Positions 58,693-64,000 of a stretch of 64,000 nt of DNA are shown here, piece by piece. The notes below the pieces were generated by a model. That model did no database searches and had not been told where the DNA came from. It saw nothing but the letters and a program-made list of their open reading frames with translations. This DNA comes from Streptomyces sp. NRRL WC-3742 (lineage in GTDB: Bacteria; Actinomycetota; Actinomycetes; Streptomycetales; Streptomycetaceae). The position numbers and the translations under genes were made by a program. Positions within the stretch are counted from its first letter, which is position 1. Each line of letters opens with the position of its first letter. Location of the stretch: assembly GCF_000720635.1 (NCBI RefSeq), contig NZ_JOCF01000003.1, positions 218,454 to 282,453 on the forward strand, in the 5' to 3' direction.

Positions 58693-61194
58693 ATGCTGAG
58701 TACAGCCCTGCGCAACGTCCTGGCGCACAAGGCCCGGCTGCTGATGACCGTCCTCGCAGTCTGTCTGGGGGTCGCGTTCGTCTCCGGCGCCCTCGTCTTC
58801 GCGGACTCCACGGCAGATGCCTACCGGGCGGCCGCGACGAGGGACTTCGCCGACACCGCCGTCCGCGTCACCGCGAGCCGACCGGACGCGCTCACCGACG
58901 CGCTCGCGCGGAAACTGGCCGACGTCCCCGGTGTCGCCGCAGTTCGGCCCTCCGCCGACGGCTCCACCACCGTGAACGCGGCCGACGGCACCCCGTTGCG
59001 CGTCCACCCCGGCTCCAACCTGGGCGCCGCCTACCTTCCCGGTAAGGACGGCAAGGACCCCCGCCACCCGCTCGCGGACGGCCGCGCCCCGACCGGCAGC
59101 GACGAGATCGCCGTGGACCGAGGCACCGCCGCCGCAGGCCACTTCCACCTCGGCGACACCATCACCCTGGCCACCGACGGCCCGGCCATGACCAAGCGCC
59201 TGGTCGGCATCGTCACCACCGGGGACACCCGGGTGAGCGCCGCCGGCACCCTGGTCCTGTTCGACCGGGCCACCGCCCAGCAGCTGTTCGCCGCTCCCGG
59301 CCACTACACCGGCATCGACCTCGCCGCCGCGCCCGGCGTCAGCCAGTACGCGCTGGCGCAGCAGGTCACCGCGGAGCTCCCGGCCGGGGCCGAGGCGACC
59401 ACCGGCCAGGCGCTGGCCGACCAGCAGGCGGTCTACGTCGGGACACTGACCCGTGGGTACGCGAAGCTGCCGCTGGTGTTCGCCGCCGTCGCCCTGTTCA
59501 TCGGCTCGTTCCTGATCATCAACACCTTCACCATGCTCGTCGCCCGGCGCACCCGGGAGATCGCGCTGCTGCGGGCGATCGGCGCGACGCGCCGTCAGGT
59601 GGTGCGCTCGCTCCTCACCGAAGCCCTGCTGGTCGGCCTCGCCGCCTCGGCGGCCGGGTTCGTCGCGGGCCTCGGCATCGCGAAGGCGCTGCCGGGCCTG
59701 CTGAGCAGTGACCTGCCCACCGGCGCGCTGGTGATCGGCCCACGCCCGGTCGCGGCGGCCGTGCTCGTCGGGGTCGGCGTCACCGTGCTCGCCGCCTGGC
59801 TGCCCGCCCGCAGGGCCGCGAGGATCGCCCCGATCGAGGCCCTGCGCGCTGCCGAGCAGCCCGCTTCGCGCTCCCGGCTGCGCCCGCTCGCCGGAGCGGC
59901 CCTGCTCGCGGTCGGCGCCGGCCAGCTGACCTACCTCGCCGCCACCGCGAAGGACGCGGCCCAGGACAATCTCAACACCGGGGTACTCGGCTGCGGCCTC
60001 CTCGTCGTCGGCCTGATCGCGGTCGCCCCCGTGCTCGTCTCCCCGGTGCTCCGGCTGGTCGGCCGTTGCACCCGCCGCTCCGGCATCGTCGGCCGGCTCG
60101 CCCGGCAGAACGCGCTGCGTGACCCGCGCCGAACCGCCGCGACCGCCGCCACGCTGTTGATCAGTACCGCGTTGGTCACCGGTCTCGCCGTCATCGGCGA
60201 CTCCACCGGCCGGACCCTCGCCGACCAGGCCGCGGCCGGGCTCGGCGCCGACTACGTGATCAGCACCAACGCCATCATGAGCGGCATCGATCCGGCGGCC
60301 GTGCAGCGGGTGGCCCACACCCCCGGCGTACGCACCGCCAGCGCTGTCGCCGACTCCACCCTGGTCATCGGCGGCAGCGTCCGGACCGTCTCCGGCATCG
60401 ACCCGGACACCGTGCACGACGTCATGAAGCTCGACTTCCTCAGCGGCTCCGCCAAGGACCTCGGGCCCGGCAGGATCGCTCTGTCCGCCGGCATCGCCAA
60501 GGGCGCCGGTCTGACCACGGGCAGCCGGGTCAACGCCCGGATCGGACGCGCGCAGGGCTTCACCGAGTACACCGTCGTCGGCGTTTACCAGGACAACCCC
60601 GCCGCCCATGACGTCCTCGCCTCGCGGGGCGAGGTCCAGCAGAAGAGCCGCCTGCAGGGCTCCGTCCAGCGGATCCTGGTGCGCGCCGACGGCGCGGGCG
60701 AGCACGACCTGCGCACCGCCGTGGGCAGCAACCCCCTGCTCAAGGTGCAGGACCGCGCCGGCCTCGTGCACGAGGCCGGCGGTACGGTGAGCAACCTGCT
60801 CACCCTGATGTACGGGCTGCTGGGCCTCGGCGCCGTCATCTCGGCGCTCGGCATCGTGAACACCGTGGCCATGTCGGTCACCGAGCGCAGCCGCGAGATC
60901 GGCGTCCTGCGCGCCATCGGCATGGACCGGGCCGGCATCCGCCGGACGATCCGCCTGGAAGCGCTGACCGTCGCCGCGTTCGGCACCCTCCTGGGCCTGG
61001 TCGGCGGCCTGTTCAGCGCGTGGGCCCTCAGCGCGCTGGCCAACGGCGCGATCAAGCAGTACACCCTGACCCTGCCCTGGGGGACACTGCTCCTCGTCTG
61101 CCTGACATCCCTCGCCATCGGCGTCGCCGCCGCGGCGGTCCCGGCCCGGAGGGCCGCCGCGCTGAGCCCGCTGGAAGCCGTCGCAGACGCCTGA
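58693..61194 (+). CDS. FtsX-like ABC permease (two-domain)
   Basis: This encodes 833 aa. The first helix is about 15-38 (LMTVLAVCLGVAFVSGALVF), then a long extracytoplasmic domain, three helices with FVARRTREIALLRAIGATRR-type loops (about 255-365), a second FtsX half (from about 445) with its own periplasmic domain, and a final helix set with VTERSREIGVLRAIGMDRAG (about 715). The duplicated FtsX layout is typical of actinobacterial MacB-like exporters. It is last of the two-component/ABC locus; terminator at 61227-61258. Confidence 0.88.
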   Translation: MLSTALRNVLAHKARLLMTVLAVCLGVAFVSGALVFADSTADAYRAAATRDFADTAVRVTASRPDALTDALARKLADVPGVAAVRPSADGSTTVNAADGTPLRVHPGSNLGAAYLPGKDGKDPRHPLADGRAPTGSDEIAVDRGTAAAGHFHLGDTITLATDGPAMTKRLVGIVTTGDTRVSAAGTLVLFDRATAQQLFAAPGHYTGIDLAAAPGVSQYALAQQVTAELPAGAEATTGQALADQQAVYVGTLTRGYAKLPLVFAAVALFIGSFLIINTFTMLVARRTREIALLRAIGATRRQVVRSLLTEALLVGLAASAAGFVAGLGIAKALPGLLSSDLPTGALVIGPRPVAAAVLVGVGVTVLAAWLPARRAARIAPIEALRAAEQPASRSRLRPLAGAALLAVGAGQLTYLAATAKDAAQDNLNTGVLGCGLLVVGLIAVAPVLVSPVLRLVGRCTRRSGIVGRLARQNALRDPRRTAATAATLLISTALVTGLAVIGDSTGRTLADQAAAGLGADYVISTNAIMSGIDPAAVQRVAHTPGVRTASAVADSTLVIGGSVRTVSGIDPDTVHDVMKLDFLSGSAKDLGPGRIALSAGIAKGAGLTTGSRVNARIGRAQGFTEYTVVGVYQDNPAAHDVLASRGEVQQKSRLQGSVQRILVRADGAGEHDLRTAVGSNPLLKVQDRAGLVHEAGGTVSNLLTLMYGLLGLGAVISALGIVNTVAMSVTERSREIGVLRAIGMDRAGIRRTIRLEALTVAAFGTLLGLVGGLFSAWALSALANGAIKQYTLTLPWGTLLLVCLTSLAIGVAAAAVPARRAAALSPLEAVADA

Positions 61195-61226
61195 CGCCTG
61201 ACGGCTGACGCGCGATCGGGGCTCGG

Positions 61227-61258
61227 CCGGGGCCCGGCCGGCTCGGGCCGGGCCCCGG
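61227..61258. terminator. GC-rich bidirectional terminator
   Basis: CCGGGGCCCGGCC (61227-61239) pairs with GGCCGGGCCCCGG (61246-61258), a 13-bp stem with a 6-nt loop, between the convergent permease and lipase genes. Confidence 0.85.
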
Positions 61259-61264
61259 TGCAGA

Positions 61265-62617
61265 TCAACGGGCCGGCGTGGGCTGTTCCGGGGTGAGGGA
61301 GTTGCCGGCCGGGATGCGGCCGCAGTCGGAGGGGGCGGGGCGGCCGGCGAAGCGGTCGTTCAGCCAGGCGAGGGCCTGCGGGGCCCAGACGACGGGGACG
61401 GCGAAGTGGCTGAGGGCGTCGTACTGCTGGTACGCGACCGGGCCGGCGCCGGTCGCGCAGTACTGCCGGGCGAGCGCCCGCACGTCCCCGGCGACCATCA
61501 CGCCGTCGCCCGTGCCGATGCCGGGCGGGTTGTTGAAGGTGCCCTCGAGGATGCCGCCGGCGCCCTGGGCGATGTGGCCGGGCACGGTCGGGGTCGGGGC
61601 CGAGCCGAGGTTGTTGCGGTTGACCGCCGTGACGAAGTCCGCCACCGAGTTGGGGTCGGCGTACTGGGGCTTGGCCATCGCCTTCCAGGTCAGTCCGGGG
61701 TAGTGGCCCAGGACGTCGACGATCGAGGCGTGCTCCAACTGCTGGTAGACCGAGCGGCCGTAGTCGTTCAGGTAGGGCATGAGGTCGATGCCGAAGGAGC
61801 GTGAGACCCCGATCAGCGCCATCGGCGTGATCCCGCTCCACACCAGCGAGCCGTCCACGTACCTGAGGTTGTGCGCCGGGTCCACCAGCAGCCCGCCCTC
61901 GGTGTAGCCGACCAGTTCGGCGTTCACCTCGGGCGCGTAGCTCGGCGCGAGCGCGGCTGCCCAGGCGGTGGCGACGGCGCCCCCGGAGTAGCCCATCAGC
62001 CCGAAGCGGGTGCCGGAGTCCAGGCCGGTCGCCGGGGAGGCGGTTGCGGCACGGATCGAGTCCAGGGTGTTGGTCCCGTACTCCGGCCCGGCCGCGAAGT
62101 CGGCGTTCTGGCCCTCGGTGTCCGGGATCACCACGTTGTAGCCCTGGGCGAGCAGCGGCACCAGGAAGAGCGCCTCGGCGTTCGGGATTACCCCGCCGAG
62201 GCTGAGGTCACCGGCCACCGCCCGGGAGGGGCTGTCCGCCGGGTCGAGCGAGTCGTAGAAGGACTGGTAGGAGACGGCTCTGCCGCTGTCCCCGGTCAGG
62301 CTGCGCACCACGGTGGTGACGTTGGCCGCCGGGCGGCCCTGCACGTCGGTGGTGCGGTAGAGCAGCTGGATCGCCGTCACCGGGGTGGGCAGGCCCAGGA
62401 CGTGGTACGGCAGGGTCCGGGTCTTGAGCACGGTGCCCGGCGCGAGCGAGGCCAGCGGCGTGCCGCCGTCGTAGGAGTAGAACGGGTCGCTCGCGGCGGC
62501 GGGGCTCGCCGTGGAGCGCACGGCCGCCGAGGCCGGGCCGGCCGTGACGGCCGTCGCGGTGGCGGCCAGGGCGGCGGTGACGGCGGCGGCGAGCAGCCTG
62601 GACGTGGACGTGCGCAT
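61265..62617 (-). CDS. Secreted lipase of the LIP (secretory triacylglycerol lipase) family
   Basis: This encodes 450 aa; the signal peptide (MRTSTSRLLAAAVTAALAAT...) ends near ASA. The nucleophile elbow RFGLMGYSGGAVATAWAAAL (GYSGG) is typical of the fungal/actinobacterial LIP family. VVIPDTEGQNADFAAGPEYG lies before it, and late residues DALSHFAVPVVW carry a likely catalytic His. Extracellular esterase or lipase; convergent with the permease gene. Confidence 0.85.
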   Translation of the reverse strand: MRTSTSRLLAAAVTAALAATATAVTAGPASAAVRSTASPAAASDPFYSYDGGTPLASLAPGTVLKTRTLPYHVLGLPTPVTAIQLLYRTTDVQGRPAANVTTVVRSLTGDSGRAVSYQSFYDSLDPADSPSRAVAGDLSLGGVIPNAEALFLVPLLAQGYNVVIPDTEGQNADFAAGPEYGTNTLDSIRAATASPATGLDSGTRFGLMGYSGGAVATAWAAALAPSYAPEVNAELVGYTEGGLLVDPAHNLRYVDGSLVWSGITPMALIGVSRSFGIDLMPYLNDYGRSVYQQLEHASIVDVLGHYPGLTWKAMAKPQYADPNSVADFVTAVNRNNLGSAPTPTVPGHIAQGAGGILEGTFNNPPGIGTGDGVMVAGDVRALARQYCATGAGPVAYQQYDALSHFAVPVVWAPQALAWLNDRFAGRPAPSDCGRIPAGNSLTPEQPTPAR

Positions 62618-63199
62618 GATTCCCCCGAGGTTCGTGAATTCCTGACGGTCCGTCGCAGGACGCGTGTTACCAACTGGTAGGCGGCGTCCCGGAGAACATC
62701 ATGACAGTGGCACGACAGGCTGTCCCCGTGCCGGACCGCAAATTCTCGGGGCGCTTTCGAGCGCGGTGTGCCGGGTCGTCAGGTCTCGGTGATGACGTGG
62801 ACGGCCGGGCGGGTGACCCTGCCCCGTGCGGGCGCGCAGGCGGGGCCGGCTGCCCGAGTCGACGAAGCGGCCTCGGGCTGTCACTGCAGCGTCGCGGATG
62901 CCTCGTTGTCGCTCAGGGCCTGGTAGACGGTCTCCGCCGCGGCCGCAGCGCCGCCTTCGACCCCCTCGGCCGCTGACTCGGGTGTCCTTTTTCGGCCCAC
63001 GCCGAAGCACGGCGACACCGTCCCGCAACCCTCGGCACGATGGGAGCGCCGGGACGGGGACGCGCCGGTCGGAGGCCGACAGGGGAGGTCTTCGGACGGC
63101 CGTCCCGTCCGGTGTCGGGCCGGCTCCTGGTCGGTCTGACCCGCCGGATGCCTCGTCGTGCACCCGGCTCCGTGATGATCCCTGAAGGGGGACGGCACC
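62618..63199. other. 582-bp stretch with no supported gene
   Basis: I see no ORF here with protein-like composition and a good start on either strand; long frames (62699-63676 minus and others) look like shadows. It presumably holds the divergent promoters of the lipase (62617) and the peptidoglycan-binding protein (63200). Confidence 0.5.
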
Positions 63200-63547
63200 A
63201 TGAAGAAGATCACTGCCGCGCTCGGCGTCGCCGCACTCGCGCTCTCGCTCGGCGTCGCCGCCGCGCCCGCTGCCTCCGCGCAGAGCTCCAGCCTGTGCAA
63301 CTACACCAACAGCGAGCCGGTGCTGCACCGGGGTTCCAGCGGCATCGCCGTCAAGCAGCTCCAGTGCGAGCTCCACTACGCGATGAGCGGCAGCAACCTG
63401 ACCCGCGACGGCAGCTTCGGCCCTGCGACGGAGGCTGACGTCGTGCGGTTCCAGCAGTGCGCCGGCCTCACCGTCGACGCCAGCGTCGGGCCGAACACCT
63501 GGGCGGCGCTCGACTACTGGACCACCGCTCCCGACTACGTCTGCTGA
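63200..63547 (+). CDS. Secreted peptidoglycan-binding-domain protein
   Basis: This encodes 115 aa; ATG 63200 follows GAAGGGGGACGGCACC. The signal peptide (MKKITAALGVAALALSLGVA) ends near ASA. EPVLHRGSSGIAVKQLQCEL, LTRDGSFGPATEADVVRFQQ and DASVGPNTWAAL are the PG_binding_1 three-helix repeat. Two Cys (CNYT and CELH) could form a disulfide. Probably a small wall-binding or inhibitor protein with no enzyme domain. Confidence 0.87.
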   Translation: MKKITAALGVAALALSLGVAAAPAASAQSSSLCNYTNSEPVLHRGSSGIAVKQLQCELHYAMSGSNLTRDGSFGPATEADVVRFQQCAGLTVDASVGPNTWAALDYWTTAPDYVC

Positions 63548-63585
63548 CGGTTCGCCAACGACCCGGCCCCGCGCGAGCGGGGCCT

Positions 63586-64000
63586 TCACCGGCGGACCGG
63601 GGTGGTGCCGTTCATGCCGAAGCGGGCGGAGCACTGCTCGCCGGATCGGTTGTCGGCGTTCCGGACGCAGATCCACATGGTGTAACCGCCGGCCGGGACG
63701 AAGCTCGTCTTCGCGGCGCCCCAGGAGGCGCGGAAGGTGTAGGTGATGCCGTCGCTACGGTTGAGCTCGGCCACGCAGGTCTGGTTCAGGGAGGTGTTGA
63801 GCACGCCCGCGAGCGCGCCGGAGCCGTTGTCGTCGAGCCAGGCGGAGCAGGCGGCGTCGTTGCCCAGCCAACTGGTGTCCGCCTCGGAGCCCTTGACCTG
63901 TGCCGGGTCGTCGTGGCCGTTGATGCCGGGGATCGATGACGAGGTGAGGCTGGGGGCAGCTGCTGAGGGCGTGGCGGGGGCCGTACTCGGGGGGGGGGGC
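63586..64000 (-). CDS. C-terminal part of an unidentified protein (cut by the window edge)
   Basis: The minus frame is open from 64000 and ends at 63586. It gives a Ser/Thr/Pro-rich linker (TAPATPSAAAPSLTSSSIPG) followed by a globular tail with WLGNDAACSAWLDDNGSG, VLNTSLNQTCVAELNRSDGI, VPAGGYTMWICVRNADNRSG. Several Cys suggest an extracellular domain. The N-terminal part lies beyond the window, so the enzyme or sensor it may belong to is unknown. Confidence 0.6.
   Translation of the reverse strand, partial: PPPPSTAPATPSAAAPSLTSSSIPGINGHDDPAQVKGSEADTSWLGNDAACSAWLDDNGSGALAGVLNTSLNQTCVAELNRSDGITYTFRASWGAAKTSFVPAGGYTMWICVRNADNRSGEQCSARFGMNGTTPVRR

Noticed and set aside
56503-60771. A 1422-codon open frame on the minus strand
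   Set aside because: It is antisense to the kinase and ABC genes, which have clear motifs. Its composition (Gly/Arg/Ala/Gln-rich, no domains) is that of a GC-rich shadow.
62881-63300. A minus ORF upstream of the lipase gene
   Set aside because: Overlaps the start of the peptidoglycan-binding gene, and only its last 30 codons look protein-like; insufficient.
63989-63999. An 11-base G run at the window edge
   Set aside because: It lies in the reading frame of the partial gene as a Pro run and may be a contig-end or homopolymer artefact; not interpreted.
1-64000. tRNA genes, CRISPR arrays, integrase or att sites
   Set aside because: I looked for T-loop-like GGTTCGA patterns, regular spacer repeats and integrase motifs and found none that hold up by eye; a tRNA/CRISPR scan would settle it.

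Overview
The window is high-GC actinomycete DNA, most likely from a Streptomyces- or Kitasatospora-type bacterium. Signs are strong G/C third-position bias, many GTG starts, many secreted proteins with Ala-rich signal peptides, TetR/MarR/LuxR/XRE regulators beside the genes they probably control, F420-type and CYP102-type oxidoreductases, and IS elements typical of streptomycetes. It reads like accessory chromosome (an arm or island), with no ribosomal, tRNA or core biosynthetic genes. I saw no tRNA, rRNA or CRISPR array.

Layout. 0-3.3 kb: small ABM-like enzyme, frameshifted ArsR-type regulator, secreted HNH-like protein, F420-type oxidoreductase. 3.6-8.3 kb: tightly coupled four-gene operon (flavin oxidoreductase, class III aminotransferase, small protein, GMC oxidoreductase), then GrpB. 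9.2-10.9 kb: a predicted leaderless cysteine-rich leader peptide and its downstream arylsulfotransferase gene. 11-17.4 kb: truncated beta-family gene, LGFP protein, serine hydrolase, TetR with a divergent YdhR-like gene and a large palindrome, VOC protein, hypothetical. 17.5-19.8 kb: structured 5' leader and two secreted wall-hydrolase-like genes sharing a C-terminal repeat and a 101-bp identical segment. 19.9-23.9 kb: XRE / ImmA-IrrE peptidase / MAB_1171c-like membrane trio, then MarR with a divergent membrane gene. 24-28 kb: CYP102-type self-sufficient P450 divergent from a PAS-LuxR regulator across a palindrome. 28-31.8 kb: SnoaL proteins, broken LuxR, and a TetR / epimerase / Ohr unit with matching 18-bp operators.

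34-39 kb: IS5-family element carrying a passenger gene, barstar-like gene, a solo copy of the IS end, and a P-loop kinase coupled to a triple-NUDIX protein. 40-46 kb: glycosyltransferase and a two-component system next to a lipoprotein-ABC operon with matching palindromes. 47-50.6 kb: XRE regulator divergent from a NUDIX / nucleotidyltransferase / dioxygenase cluster whose last gene is fused to an ISL3 transposase tail. 50.4-53.2 kb: a graveyard of gene fragments and IS remnants. 53.3-55.8 kb: secreted trypsin-like protease and a gene split by a MITE-like element. 55.8-61.2 kb: second two-component system and MacB/FtsX-type ABC exporter. 61-64 kb: secreted lipase, peptidoglycan-binding protein and a partial gene.

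The candidates I think most worth following are the predicted cysteine-responsive leader in front of an arylsulfotransferase, the triple-NUDIX/kinase pair, the oxidoreductase-aminotransferase-GMC operon, and the passenger-carrying IS5 element. All functions are inferred by reading the sequence without database searches.
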